From positions 1 to 64,000 of IMG/VR virus record IMGVR_UViG_3300021083_000196: a DNA stretch of 64,000 bases. One strand, given 5' to 3'. Positions within the stretch are counted from its first letter, which is position 1. Each line of letters starts with the position of its first letter. Source of the stretch: a virus. Both the position numbers and the translations under genes were made by a program. Positions 1 to 7,355 of this stretch are shown piece after piece. The notes beneath the pieces are model-generated. The model did no database searches. It was not told the origin of the DNA and saw only the letters and a program-made list of their open reading frames with translations.

Positions 1-84
1 TACCCCCCCCCCCTGAACTATAGAAAATACTTCTCTGCTGTCACCGTGGTAAAGCGTGCAATCACCAATGATCTCTTTTCTCAT
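1..84 (-). CDS. DNA methyltransferase, N-terminus only (cut by window edge)
   Basis: Only the first 28 codons are inside the window. The start ATG overlaps the stop of the next methyltransferase gene (ATGA). The opening residues MRKEIIGDCTLYHGDS closely match those of that neighbour (MRKEVIGDCTLYC), so the two are tandem paralogues. The GDCTLYHGD opening is typical of phage N4/N6 (beta-class) methyltransferases just before the DPPY motif, but the catalytic motif lies off the window. An 11-G run (C at 3-13) falls in the reading frame as a Gly tract. It could be a phase-variable tract or an assembly artefact. Confidence 0.75.
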   Translation of the reverse strand, partial: MRKEIIGDCTLYHGDSREVFSIVQGGGV

Positions 85-782
85 ATCAACTTCTCTGTTT
101 TTTGTTTTCTTCTAAACATATCAGGCTCCCTTACCGCCTGCTCTATGCGCCGACAAGAGACATCAAAATATTTTTCTGAAATTTCTATTCCAACGAATTT
201 TCTACCTAGTTTTACGCACGATACCCCCGTAGTCCCTGAACCCATAAAAGGATCAAGGACAGTCTCTCCTTCAAGGGAGACCTTGTTTACTAACCAGTCC
301 CAACCCTTTTGAGGTTTAGCGCACGGATGATCTTTACTGGATGCTTTATCAATCAGCGTGTAGTGCAGATGGTCGATTGTTTTCCCGAGGCGTGGATCAT
401 CTCCATAGAATAAAATCGGTTGCCATGTGGTTCTACCCCAGAAGCTCATTCCGCACGCAGCGGGTTGGTAAAATATCCCGATGTCTTTTGGCTCAGGATA
501 TTTCATCAACATTTTTGGTCCGGGAGTTATTGCTCCCCTTGGTACCCCCCCCATTAATGAAATCATACTATTCACCAATGGTATAATGTTATCTACGACA
601 TATTCAGGGCTATCAAAAAATGTATCGTATGTGTTTTTCTCTCTGGCGGATCCGATGGTACCAGTTTTCTTTCCAATACCGTATGGTGGGTCTGCTGCAA
701 AACAATCATACGTAAGATCAAATATGATATCTTGTGCTGGACAGCAGTATAACGTGCAATCTCCTATAACTTCTTTTCTCAT
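81..782 (-). CDS. DNA methyltransferase (N4-cytosine/N6-adenine type)
   Basis: Site-specific DNA methyltransferase that would transfer a methyl group from S-adenosylmethionine to a base amino group. Seen: catalytic DPPYG at residues 31-35 and the SAM-binding DPFMGSGTTG near residue 177, i.e. beta-class order, in 233 residues. I chose the ATG at 782 because it overlaps the upstream TGA (ATGA) and gives an N-terminus matching the partial paralogue to the left. An 8-G run (545-552) lies inside the gene at the codons for Met-Gly-Gly. No restriction enzyme gene is nearby, so it is probably an orphan protective or regulatory methylase. The target is unknown. Confidence 0.9.
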   Translation of the reverse strand: MRKEVIGDCTLYCCPAQDIIFDLTYDCFAADPPYGIGKKTGTIGSAREKNTYDTFFDSPEYVVDNIIPLVNSMISLMGGVPRGAITPGPKMLMKYPEPKDIGIFYQPAACGMSFWGRTTWQPILFYGDDPRLGKTIDHLHYTLIDKASSKDHPCAKPQKGWDWLVNKVSLEGETVLDPFMGSGTTGVSCVKLGRKFVGIEISEKYFDVSCRRIEQAVREPDMFRRKQKTEKLI

Positions 783-1606
783 GGACTCATATTTGGGTAT
801 TGGTCCCAAACAACGCCATCTAATTCACGTCCGAGTTTTTTAATTGCTGCCGTGCTTGGTCCTTCATATTGTTTGAATAAGAATGGCACGCTCCAAACCA
901 CGCATTGATCGCGCAAGGAACGGAACCAGTCTATGTTACCGGCACGGAAGTTAGGGCCGCTCTCGCCGCCTGCTATCACCCAATTAATATCATAAAGGAG
1001 TGGTGGGCTTGTTGGCTGTCCATAGCACCCACATTCATTACTCGCGCCTGAACAGCAATATTGCTTAGGATTAATCTCATCTGGGTATTCAAGATCAAGA
1101 GGACCAAGAAGAGGCTCGCACGAAAGGAACTTCACAGCCGCGTTAATGCCCATAAAATGTGGGAGTCTCCTATTCGCCTCTTCCTGATTTTCAATCGTGA
1201 CCCCCAGCCATACGTTCGGCCAGCCTGAACCCCAATCTGTGGGCAGCATCTTTTTGATGTTCTGCGGCCGCTTGGTCAGTAATAGCCAGTCAAGATTCGG
1301 CGTAGTCTTAATCAATGCCCAGAGATCGGTCCTCCATTGCTCTTCCCATTGGTTATCGAAGACATCAGCAAGAGAGGCGCAGAATACGCGATAGCGAATT
1401 CCTTTTTCACCGGCTTCTTTATTCCACTTAACGGGCATACCCCATGTTTTCGTTTTGCGTCTGGTGCCGTTCCAAAGCTCTGGTGCACCGGAGCGTTTAG
1501 CCCATGTCTCCGCATAACAGTTATCACATGCTGGAGATATTTTAGTGCAACCCACAACCGGATTAAAAGTGTGGTGGGTCCATTCGATTCCTGAATTCTC
1601 AGCCAT
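779..1606 (-). CDS. DUF5131 (phage Gp37/Gp68 family) protein
   Basis: 275 residues with the family signature: N-terminal GIEWTHHTFNPVVGCTK, a cysteine cluster C-x6-C-x2-CY near residues 20-30, then VFCASLADVFD, LLLTKRPQNI, WLGVTIENQ, FLSCEPLLG and WVIAGGESG. The cysteine cluster and TIM-barrel-like strands suggest a radical-SAM-related iron-sulphur protein, but the reaction of this phage family is not established. It is co-translated with the methyltransferase downstream (ATGA) and the ASCH-like gene upstream (TAATG), a recurrent phage neighbourhood of nucleic-acid modification genes. Confidence 0.88.
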   Translation of the reverse strand: MAENSGIEWTHHTFNPVVGCTKISPACDNCYAETWAKRSGAPELWNGTRRKTKTWGMPVKWNKEAGEKGIRYRVFCASLADVFDNQWEEQWRTDLWALIKTTPNLDWLLLTKRPQNIKKMLPTDWGSGWPNVWLGVTIENQEEANRRLPHFMGINAAVKFLSCEPLLGPLDLEYPDEINPKQYCCSGASNECGCYGQPTSPPLLYDINWVIAGGESGPNFRAGNIDWFRSLRDQCVVWSVPFLFKQYEGPSTAAIKKLGRELDGVVWDQYPNMSP

Positions 1607-2265
1607 TATTCTACCCTCTTAAGTTGCAAGCTATATACCCATGGATTAGCTTTTAGACTCTCGTAACCGTTGATCTTTTCCCACAATGAAAAGAAACTAT
1701 TTTTAGCGGTACTAAAAACATCATGATAATCGTGTCTCCATCCACTGTGTCCTATTCCACGTCCGTCATGGTACATAGCACCCTCAGCGACAGCGTCTTC
1801 TTCGTTGATGTCATGTAATCTCTCTGCGACTATCTTGGTTATCTCAAGATTGATACGACTGGCCCAGCGCGGCATATGGATTGATGGTCGCTGTTTTCCC
1901 TTAACTCCGCCCCATCCAAGTCCACCTGTGGCATTTCTTTTCCCGCCTGCCGCATACCAGATATCAACACATTCCGAAACGATCGATGGCTTATATTTGT
2001 CGCAGTCCTTCGGGAGATTGTAATTTTCGCGCACCCAGAGACGATCGCCGACACGTCCGTAGGGGCACCCAAAGCGCGGCAATATATCTTTAATTAAATA
2101 GTTGGCCGGTCCGCTATGCCTCTGGCTGCCATAACAAATTCTTGCGCCCATGTCGTTATCGTACAATTCGGGCTGCGGTTTTATTATACGGCGAGTCTGT
2201 GTTTTTCTTCCCTCAAGTATGGCTTGCACCATAGGTGTGGAGAATAGTATTGGTCTCTCTTTCAT
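1606..2265 (-). CDS. ASCH-like phage protein
   Basis: 219 residues. The N-terminus MKERPILFSTPMVQAILEGR followed by KTQTRR is the signature of phage proteins usually annotated as ASCH-domain or 'morphogenetic' proteins; later GDRLWVREN and the INLEITKI strand fit the PUA-like ASCH fold, which binds RNA or modified nucleotides. Overlaps the membrane-protein gene upstream by 4 nt and DUF5131 downstream by 1 nt. The 'morphogenetic' label in databases is not supported here: the gene sits among DNA/RNA modification genes, not structural ones. Confidence 0.8.
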   Translation of the reverse strand: MKERPILFSTPMVQAILEGRKTQTRRIIKPQPELYDNDMGARICYGSQRHSGPANYLIKDILPRFGCPYGRVGDRLWVRENYNLPKDCDKYKPSIVSECVDIWYAAGGKRNATGGLGWGGVKGKQRPSIHMPRWASRINLEITKIVAERLHDINEEDAVAEGAMYHDGRGIGHSGWRHDYHDVFSTAKNSFFSLWEKINGYESLKANPWVYSLQLKRVE

Positions 2266-2417
2266 TGTCCATCACCTTCATATACATCATAAAAAAGTGC
2301 CGCGTAGAGCATCACGATAGATAAAAATATTAGTCCGCCGATTAGACCGGACTGCGGCATCCAGAACTCATACCACTTAGCTGGGGTAGCAACCCATTTT
2401 ACGATTGCACACTTCAC
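2262..2417 (-). CDS. Small single-span membrane protein
   Basis: 51 residues, MKCAIVKWVATPAKW then a hydrophobic segment LIGGLIFLSIVMLYAALF and an acidic tail. The GTG at 2417 is chosen over the in-frame ATG at 2462 because GGAGGAG lies 5 nt before it and GTGA overlaps the upstream stop. Overlaps the ASCH-like gene by 4 nt. No family recognised. Confidence 0.7.
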   Translation of the reverse strand: MKCAIVKWVATPAKWYEFWMPQSGLIGGLIFLSIVMLYAALFYDVYEGDGQ

Positions 2418-2545
2418 AGCATCTCCTCCGATGTGAAAAACGGGATAAATAAAAACCACCATGTAGATTTGATGACGCGGCGTTTGGTAAAGCTGTCGTC
2501 CTCATATGCCTTGTTGTAGGTTCTCTGTGTCCTGCGGATTATCAT
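2414..2545 (-). CDS. 43-residue basic protein with hydrophobic tail
   Basis: Short open frame beginning MIIRRTQRTYNKAYEDD and ending in a hydrophobic WWFLFIPFF stretch. Supported by a GAAGAGG Shine-Dalgarno and by overlaps on both sides: ATGA with the gene upstream and GTGA with the gene downstream. Function unknown; the stretch is too short to be a confident membrane span. Confidence 0.6.
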   Translation of the reverse strand: MIIRRTQRTYNKAYEDDSFTKRRVIKSTWWFLFIPFFTSEEML

Positions 2546-2892
2546 GCCTCTTCTTCCTTTTTTATTTCTTTTTTATTATCAAAGATGCAGAGGAACTTAT
2601 TTCCATCCGTATGCGTATCGCATGAGATCATTGTGTAGTCGGCTCCGCGAAACACGAACTTTGGCAAGAAACGTTGCGTGTAAATTTCATGCGAATAGAA
2701 GTTTCCAGCTTCTTCGTCTTGCAGGTCTTCAATAGTATCTGCGAAGTGTACTTCACCACCTGAACCTTCGCCATTAAGTGTCCAATAGAATTCGGTCTCA
2801 TCGGACAGAGGTATGACTCGCCAGTCTTCCTTATATCCGAAGTATTCGTGAACCTCTTTTATAGATTTTAGCGCATCCATTAATAATTTCAT
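2542..2892 (-). CDS. Hypothetical acidic protein
   Basis: 116 residues, acidic, with a lysine-rich C-terminal tail (KKEIKKEEEA). No motif recognised. Coupled at both ends: its start overlaps the upstream stop and its TGA overlaps the next ATG. Confidence 0.7.
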   Translation of the reverse strand: MKLLMDALKSIKEVHEYFGYKEDWRVIPLSDETEFYWTLNGEGSGGEVHFADTIEDLQDEEAGNFYSHEIYTQRFLPKFVFRGADYTMISCDTHTDGNKFLCIFDNKKEIKKEEEA

Positions 2893-3221
2893 CTTTCCAA
2901 CGCCTTTTCTCCGCCAATTATTTCTAATATTTTACGCAATTTTTCTGGGTCTTTCATATGTTGAACGACTGATCCTATACGGTAGGATTTGCCGCACATA
3001 CGATCATCGTCAACCATCTGCTGGGTTTTTATCTTTCTGTCTGCAAATGGTTTGTTTTTTGGAACCTTGAATTCTCCATAGTTAGAATCCTTTGGTCCGA
3101 CGAGCCATGAGCGAGATGTTTCTCCCTTGATGACGACAACTTCATAACCATCTTCACCTTGCCTGCATCTCCAAATGTCTTTAAATTTAAAGAACTCGTC
3201 GCCGATCTTAATATCAGTCAT
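2889..3221 (-). CDS. Hypothetical protein
   Basis: 110 residues starting MTDIKIGDEFF; strand-rich N-terminal half (WRCRQGEDGYEVVVIK, SRSWLVGP) then a charged helical end. The ATG at 3221 has GAGG 6 nt upstream; in-frame ATGs at 3224 and 3233 are alternatives. No family recognised; the IGD/VVVIKG pattern suggests a small beta-barrel. Confidence 0.7.
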   Translation of the reverse strand: MTDIKIGDEFFKFKDIWRCRQGEDGYEVVVIKGETSRSWLVGPKDSNYGEFKVPKNKPFADRKIKTQQMVDDDRMCGKSYRIGSVVQHMKDPEKLRKILEIIGGEKALER

Positions 3222-3498
3222 CATATACCTCATGAAGAGTAATTCCGCGCCGTTTGTTTTCTATATCGAGCGGAAGAATAAATTCTAATCTTCCTCCATT
3301 CGGAAAGACGATGGCCCGAGCGGACGGCATGATCTTCACATCATCCAACAAAGATGATGCAACTATAGACTTCGCCATGTCGAAATAGTGCCTTAAGGCA
3401 TGTTGATTCGGCGATATATATGCGACCCTTTTCCCCTCTGAAGATTCGGCCAACGCGCGACATATTTTTCTAAACGATTCTCCGTTCCTTCTGCTCAT
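3214..3498 (-). CDS. Hypothetical nucleotide-processing-like protein
   Basis: 94 residues: MSRRNGESFRKICRALAE, then KRVAYISPNQHALRHYF and IVFPNGGRLEFILP. The alternation of a strand ending in SPNQ with helices recalls the first strands of a P-loop NTPase without a P-loop (compare terminase/RecA-like proteins), but this is weak. Start chosen at 3498 because it overlaps the TGA of the 25-residue frame upstream (ATGA). Confidence 0.6.
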   Translation of the reverse strand: MSRRNGESFRKICRALAESSEGKRVAYISPNQHALRHYFDMAKSIVASSLLDDVKIMPSARAIVFPNGGRLEFILPLDIENKRRGITLHEVYDD

Positions 3499-3572
3499 GC
3501 TCGTAATCCCGACCATATGCAGGAGATAATCCAAAGCGATAGAACAACCGTGAGTATGGCTTCTTTTGTCAT
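3495..3572 (-). CDS. 25-residue hydrophobic leader peptide
   Basis: MTKEAILTVVLSLWIISCIW then SGLRA, a single hydrophobic helix. It ends in an ATGA overlap with the next gene and is the first frame after the promoter/palindrome at 3581-3607. Real translation is suggested only by the overlap and by position; the Shine-Dalgarno (AAGG) is weak. Confidence 0.45.
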   Translation of the reverse strand: MTKEAILTVVLSLWIISCIWSGLRA

Positions 3573-3580
3573 TATAAAAC

Positions 3581-3607
3581 CTTATAAAATTATAAGACTG
3601 AGGTCAA
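3581..3607 (-). promoter_or_regulatory. Leftward promoter with TTATAA palindrome
   Basis: On the minus strand TTGACC (3602-3607) and TATAAG (3581-3586) are separated by 15 bases. The -10 lies in a perfect palindrome CTTATAA-AA-TTATAAG (3581-3596). Similar palindromes cover the -10 of three other leftward promoters in this window, so a shared repressor site is likely. Confidence 0.5.
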
Positions 3608-3611
3608 CGAA

Positions 3612-3764
3612 TTACTTGCCTGTTTTGCAAGATATTTTATAGGACTCGATGATGGCCTTTATAGCCACTTGGCAGGCCTTCGGGACTCGCATGACAACGC
3701 TATCCCCATATGGCTCCTCGGGGCGGCCTGCGTGCTTGCGTTTACCGCCGTGTTTCTTCTTCAT
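3612..3764 (-). CDS. Small basic protein, GRP-type N-terminus
   Basis: 50 residues: MKKKHGGKRKHAGRPEEPYG, then SVVMRVPKACQVAIKAI. The basic 'KHAGRP' head followed by a short strand and helix is common in small phage DNA-binding proteins of ribbon-helix-helix type, and that is the best guess. AGAAAGGTG precedes the ATG, which overlaps the upstream TGA. Confidence 0.65.
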   Translation of the reverse strand: MKKKHGGKRKHAGRPEEPYGDSVVMRVPKACQVAIKAIIESYKISCKTGK

Positions 3765-4039
3765 AGTTCACCTTTCTTTGGGGCCAGAACGTATTGGCCA
3801 TTCTCGCGTATGTAATGAAATCCTTCTGCTTTTATCTCCAACAATTCGGATGCCCTGTAAACGAATTCCAGCCAGTCGTCCTCATCGGCGACACCTTCGT
3901 TTGGTATATCGTGTTTGTCCATGATTTTGCAACAGTGATTGATCAGCCCTTCATCGTCTTCCGGATCACCATTCCATGCTGATATGTTGAACAGCTCATC
4001 ACATTTATGACGGTAGAAGTTTTGTTTCTCCGTTCTCAT
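3761..4039 (-). CDS. Hypothetical acidic protein
   Basis: 92 residues, acidic, mainly helical; two cysteines (HCCKIMD) but no metal motif. Overlaps its neighbours by 4 nt at both ends. Family not recognised. Confidence 0.7.
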   Translation of the reverse strand: MRTEKQNFYRHKCDELFNISAWNGDPEDDEGLINHCCKIMDKHDIPNEGVADEDDWLEFVYRASELLEIKAEGFHYIRENGQYVLAPKKGEL

Positions 4040-4305
4040 AGCGAAGCCTCATATTCCGCTATTGCGTCTTCGGCCACTCTATCATCCTTTGTCAATACAC
4101 CGTCTTTTTTAGAAAACGATACGCCAATAGGGTAATGGTTGATGTGGTAAATCCATTCTGCTGGGTATTCATAGCCGATGGCATGGTGAGGCGTAACGCC
4201 AATATTTGATTTGGCCTGCTTGGCAGCTTTCGCCGCTTCTGTGTTGTGAGCATATCCAAACGAGCCTTTTCCGTCTGTAACTATAACGAGTGTTTCGCGT
4301 GTCAT
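4036..4305 (-). CDS. Hypothetical protein
   Basis: 89 residues starting MTRETLVIVTDGKGSFGYAH. The start at 4305 is preceded by GGGGAGAAAT and lies just after the stop of the upstream gene; an earlier in-frame ATG would run deep inside that gene. The VIVTDG strand followed by an alanine-rich helix is not diagnostic. Confidence 0.7.
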   Translation of the reverse strand: MTRETLVIVTDGKGSFGYAHNTEAAKAAKQAKSNIGVTPHHAIGYEYPAEWIYHINHYPIGVSFSKKDGVLTKDDRVAEDAIAEYEASL

Positions 4306-4307
4306 GA

Positions 4308-4988
4308 TTATTTCTCCCCTTTCATTAATCTCGTTGGCCACTGGAAGAACAGTTTTCCGAGGCATGACCGGTTGATAATCCGTTTTGTTTCCCACTTCTG
4401 AACGGTGCCGTCCTTTTTGGTGACTGATAACAGCGAGTGGGTCCAGACTCCCTGCATGGGAGACAGATCAGCGCCTTTATGTGGCCCGACCTTATCAACC
4501 AGCTTATAAACGAAGGATTCGAAGTCCAGCGCGGCTTCTTCCTGCGCCCTAACGACGTATTGCGCGATCTTGTCAGCGTCTATTTTGACCATGCGCTTCT
4601 CGGAGTCGTCACGATAATATTTTTGTGTGTCGATATCGGATGATACCTTGTGGACCTCTCCCCTCCAATTGCAGGCTGCTTCGTAAGCCTTTTTCTCGTC
4701 GTGCGTTTTGGCTTTAAACCAGTCAGGGCGCTTGGCGATGGCGTTGATGTCAAAAGTTTCCTTGAACTTGCCGCCGATGGTCTCGATCTTATCCATGATC
4801 GCCTTGATCTCGGCGAGGGCTTCGGTCTTAGCCTCCTTCATCGCATCTACCCGCAGCGGCTCTACGGCGATAGCGACTGGTGTGGAGAATACAGCTTGGC
4901 GGCGGTCCTCTTTTGCCTTTTCCTTTGCCGCAATTTTTTCTGTAATCTGGCGAGCCTTTGCAGCTTTTTTTGTTTCTTTCTTTTCCAT
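4308..4988 (-). CDS. Hypothetical lysine-rich coiled-coil protein
   Basis: 226 residues. The first 45 are a Lys/Ala/Glu-rich helix (KKETKKAAKARQITEKIAAK), followed by a helical middle and a mixed C-terminal half with W and aromatic residues. Start at 4988 has AGAGGAAAAA before it. First gene after the promoter at 5040-5069, so it should be expressed early. No family recognised; the basic helix is compatible with nucleic-acid binding. Confidence 0.75.
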   Translation of the reverse strand: MEKKETKKAAKARQITEKIAAKEKAKEDRRQAVFSTPVAIAVEPLRVDAMKEAKTEALAEIKAIMDKIETIGGKFKETFDINAIAKRPDWFKAKTHDEKKAYEAACNWRGEVHKVSSDIDTQKYYRDDSEKRMVKIDADKIAQYVVRAQEEAALDFESFVYKLVDKVGPHKGADLSPMQGVWTHSLLSVTKKDGTVQKWETKRIINRSCLGKLFFQWPTRLMKGEK

Positions 4989-5026
4989 TTTTTCCTCTGT
5001 TGACTGGTGCACGGTGTCGATCACCG

Positions 5027-5069
5027 AGCTTATAAATTAATTATAAGCTATTAATGTTACTTTTATCAA
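5027..5069 (-). promoter_or_regulatory. Leftward promoter with 9-bp TTATAA palindrome
   Basis: Minus strand TTGATA (5064-5069), 18-base spacer, consensus TATAAT (5040-5045). The -10 sits inside the inverted repeat AGCTTATAA-ATTAA-TTATAAGCT (5027-5049). Good sigma-70 match and a likely operator. It drives the 226-residue gene at 4308-4988. Confidence 0.65.
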
Positions 5070-5107
5070 AATAATACTGGGTAACTTTATTGCTAATTTA
5101 AGTTACA

Positions 5108-5440
5108 TTATTTCTTAAAAAGAAATTGTGCCTTTATTGTGCTTTTCCCTTGAATATCAACATCGTAGACAACAACTTCATATAAATTTAGTTTTTCCCA
5201 GTCAAAAACTGGGTTAAATTTCTTAAAACTAATGCACCGCCGCGAGTTCCATCCCTTGTATTTTACCGGCGAGCACATCCACTGCAGATTTATCTTCACG
5301 TTATCGATTCGGCGGTACATGACTCCCGCACGATCTTCAAACATAGGTTCGCTCAGTTTATATCTACTGCTGCACCCATGCGGCATGAATCCACAGAAAT
5401 GCTTGCCATCAGATTTCCTTCTTATTTGATATAGGCGCAT
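5108..5440 (-). CDS. Hypothetical protein
   Basis: 110 residues, MRLYQIRRKSDGKHFCGFMP opening, strand-rich and basic, ending YDVDIQGKSTIKAQF. The opening 'LYQIRRKSDGK' recurs in small phage proteins of unknown role. It ends 119 nt before the next promoter region. Confidence 0.7.
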   Translation of the reverse strand: MRLYQIRRKSDGKHFCGFMPHGCSSRYKLSEPMFEDRAGVMYRRIDNVKINLQWMCSPVKYKGWNSRRCISFKKFNPVFDWEKLNLYEVVVYDVDIQGKSTIKAQFLFKK

Positions 5441-5442
5441 TT

Positions 5443-5616
5443 TTATGTTCCGCTCAAATAAATCTGCGGCCCCTTATAATCATCAATCATTTTGTTGATA
5501 TCATCGATGGCGTTGCAATGCGTGCAGGACCTGCGCTCGCGCGGCAGGCACTGGCCGTGCGTCATCCGCGAATTAAGAAGAAGGGCCATGATCTTGTGGT
5601 ATTTATCTTCACTCAT
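5443..5616 (-). CDS. Small protein with Cys pair
   Basis: 57 residues from MSEDKYHKIMALLLN; a Cys/His group (HGQC, CTHC) may bind metal. The ATG at 5616 follows GGAGGGGAAATAAG and lies right after the Lar-like gene's stop. Function unknown. Confidence 0.65.
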   Translation of the reverse strand: MSEDKYHKIMALLLNSRMTHGQCLPRERRSCTHCNAIDDINKMIDDYKGPQIYLSGT

Positions 5617-5617
5617 C

Positions 5618-6070
5618 TTATTTCCCCTCCGTGGCGAGTGCTTTAATTTCTTTGATTGCTGCACCAGCTATGTTGCCAGCAGTACCCATTGATCTATGGT
5701 TTATTTTATTGAGTGCATTTATTGCTATCTCCAAAGCCTTCGCATTATCCCCCTGCGCTGGCTGTTGGGCTGCGCGGATGAGAATGTCTATTTCAGATGA
5801 ATAGTGATGTAGTGGGGTATGTGCTGAACCGTTAAGACCTTTCTCTAAATCTTCAATAGCATCTGAAACATCATGCGCTGGCGGCGGGGTTGGGCGGTTG
5901 TTCCAGTCTTTGATCGCCATATCCTCGCTCTCATAGGAATAGCACATAGCACTGCATGGGCGACAATTTACTGTATACATAGGTTTCCCCATGTCCCAAT
6001 AATCTGTTTGCGCTTCACCACCACAAAACGGACAATTCAGCAAAGATTTTTCATTGTGGGTGGTGGTCAT
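5618..6070 (-). CDS. Lar-like restriction alleviation protein with extended C-terminus
   Basis: 150 residues. The N-terminal 60 carry the Lar signature: LLNCPFCGGEA, a second Cys pair (NCRPC), and a WNNR motif. Lar-type zinc-ribbon proteins of phage and prophage relieve type I restriction in the founding Rac example. The rest is an added helical region containing the stretch RAAQQPAQGDNAKAL, also present in the unrelated gene at 53067-53381 and encoded by an identical 48-bp DNA repeat. Start at 6070 gives an ATGA overlap. Confidence 0.8.
   Translation of the reverse strand: MTTTHNEKSLLNCPFCGGEAQTDYWDMGKPMYTVNCRPCSAMCYSYESEDMAIKDWNNRPTPPPAHDVSDAIEDLEKGLNGSAHTPLHHYSSEIDILIRAAQQPAQGDNAKALEIAINALNKINHRSMGTAGNIAGAAIKEIKALATEGK
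5732..5779. repeat. 48-bp direct repeat, copy 1
   Basis: Identical over 48 bp to 53199-53246 (both read caaagccttcgcattatccc at the left end on the + strand). Each copy lies in a different leftward early gene and encodes the same peptide IRAAQQPAQGDNAKAL. Suggests recent intragenomic recombination or module sharing. Confidence 0.9.
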
Positions 6071-6420
6071 GAGCCTACCCTTTCGTCTGTATCTGACCAT
6101 ATAAATTCATCAAGAGGAAAATGAGCCTTACACTTCGAACCAGTGCAGAAAGTGCCAGAATAGAACTTTGGATCACGAGCGTAAGTTTCAGCAATAGCAT
6201 GACCCATTCTTGTCTCAACCCCGCATCCGCGCCCAGTCAGTTTTGATTCTGTACCGCCGATGCCAACGTGGATATATTTGTATCTTAACGGCCTAACATG
6301 CCCCTTCGCACGTTCCTCGGCACTTAGAACTACATAGTTTTTCTGTTGACCATCTGGGCGCAATTCTCGGTGGTCTGGCGTGACAGGACTTCCATCTTGT
6401 AGGGTGATTTTATCGGTCAT
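6067..6420 (-). CDS. Conserved-type phage hypothetical protein
   Basis: 117 residues; the C-terminal half, GRGCGVETRMGHAIAETYAR and then FYSGTFCTGSKCKAHFPL, resembles a widespread phage family with a CxxxxC metal-like end. Role unknown. Coupled to the Lar-like gene by ATGA. Confidence 0.75.
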   Translation of the reverse strand: MTDKITLQDGSPVTPDHRELRPDGQQKNYVVLSAEERAKGHVRPLRYKYIHVGIGGTESKLTGRGCGVETRMGHAIAETYARDPKFYSGTFCTGSKCKAHFPLDEFIWSDTDERVGS

Positions 6421-6422
6421 GT

Positions 6423-6668
6423 TTATTCCTTTATATGAAAGTTTCCGTGTTTCAGTGCCATTCTCTTTGCTGCTGCACCGTCAAGCAGGCTGATTTCAAG
6501 TCCAGAAGAACTCTCATGAGCGACAACCGCGCCGTTAATTTCTGCAATCTTCTGAATGTCATCTGCCGTGATAATAACTTTTTCAATGCCGTGTTTTTTC
6601 ATGATGATGGCAACAACCTTGTGCCATTGGTCATCCATCATTCCTACAACTTGTTTTCCTGTGATCAT
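6423..6668 (-). CDS. Hypothetical protein
   Basis: 81 residues, MITGKQVVGMMDDQWHKVVA; two helices, a VIITADDIQKI strand-helix, then a second strand-helix pair. Short spacing (1-2 nt) to both neighbours. Not recognised. Confidence 0.7.
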   Translation of the reverse strand: MITGKQVVGMMDDQWHKVVAIIMKKHGIEKVIITADDIQKIAEINGAVVAHESSSGLEISLLDGAAAKRMALKHGNFHIKE

Positions 6669-6669
6669 C

Positions 6670-6855
6670 TCATTTTCCTCCGTGATTGGGTTGGTTTATG
6701 GTTTTTTCAAGTAAATTAACAGCCTGACAACCAAGACATGGGATATCCTCCTTGCCGCATTCGCACAATGCGCCCATACCATGTTGGCGAATAAACTTTA
6801 TTGCCCATTTTGAGTCTTTCATTTCAATACTTTCTTTTTTCTCATCGTCGGTCAT
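6670..6855 (-). CDS. Small zinc-binding-type protein
   Basis: 61 residues from MTDDEKKESIEM, with CECGKEDIPCLGC (four Cys in CxC-x6-CxxC) in the middle, probably a structural zinc site. ATGA overlap with the gene upstream fixes the start at 6855. Confidence 0.7.
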   Translation of the reverse strand: MTDDEKKESIEMKDSKWAIKFIRQHGMGALCECGKEDIPCLGCQAVNLLEKTINQPNHGGK

Positions 6856-7355
6856 GTTTTCACCCGCTTCGGAAGCGGATAATATTCGTCCCTGATGTCG
6901 CCGATCTTCTTGAACATCTGGTCCGAACATTCGATTTCAAGGCCGATGAGTTCGAGGCAGGCATCAGTGGTCAGTGGGCAGCATCCTTTCTCACCGGCCA
7001 TGATGTACTCCATCGGGTTATCGAATACGCGCAGCGGTTTGCGGAACGTCCGCGCCTCATAAACGTTCGTCATCCCCAGTATCGAATCATCACAGACCCG
7101 CAGATACCATTTCTTAGGCTTCTGGGGTTCCCATGCTACGACATTGAAGACTTCACCATTGTATGTCACCGGATAGAGCATGACATCGAAGTTCCCATCT
7201 TCTGGAGTGAAGACTCCGCAGCCATTGAAGCCCCCGACGAGGGACACACTGGCAGCCGCTGCCTTGTGGATCACACTCGCCGGTGCGTTTTTCTTCTCAA
7301 GATACGCCTTGGCGCGATCCTTGGGATATAGAAGATACTCATCGCTGAGGTGCAT
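6852..7355 (-). CDS. Hypothetical protein in replication gene group
   Basis: 167 residues from MHLSDEYLLYPKDRAKAYL. Strand-rich core (GFNGCGVFTPEDGNFDVMLY) and Cys-rich second half (GEKGCCPLTTDAC). Read between the zinc-ribbon protein and smaller genes, just downstream of the helicase, so a replication-linked role is plausible. A partial toprim-like or VSR-like fold cannot be judged by eye. Confidence 0.65.
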   Translation of the reverse strand: MHLSDEYLLYPKDRAKAYLEKKNAPASVIHKAAAASVSLVGGFNGCGVFTPEDGNFDVMLYPVTYNGEVFNVVAWEPQKPKKWYLRVCDDSILGMTNVYEARTFRKPLRVFDNPMEYIMAGEKGCCPLTTDACLELIGLEIECSDQMFKKIGDIRDEYYPLPKRVKT

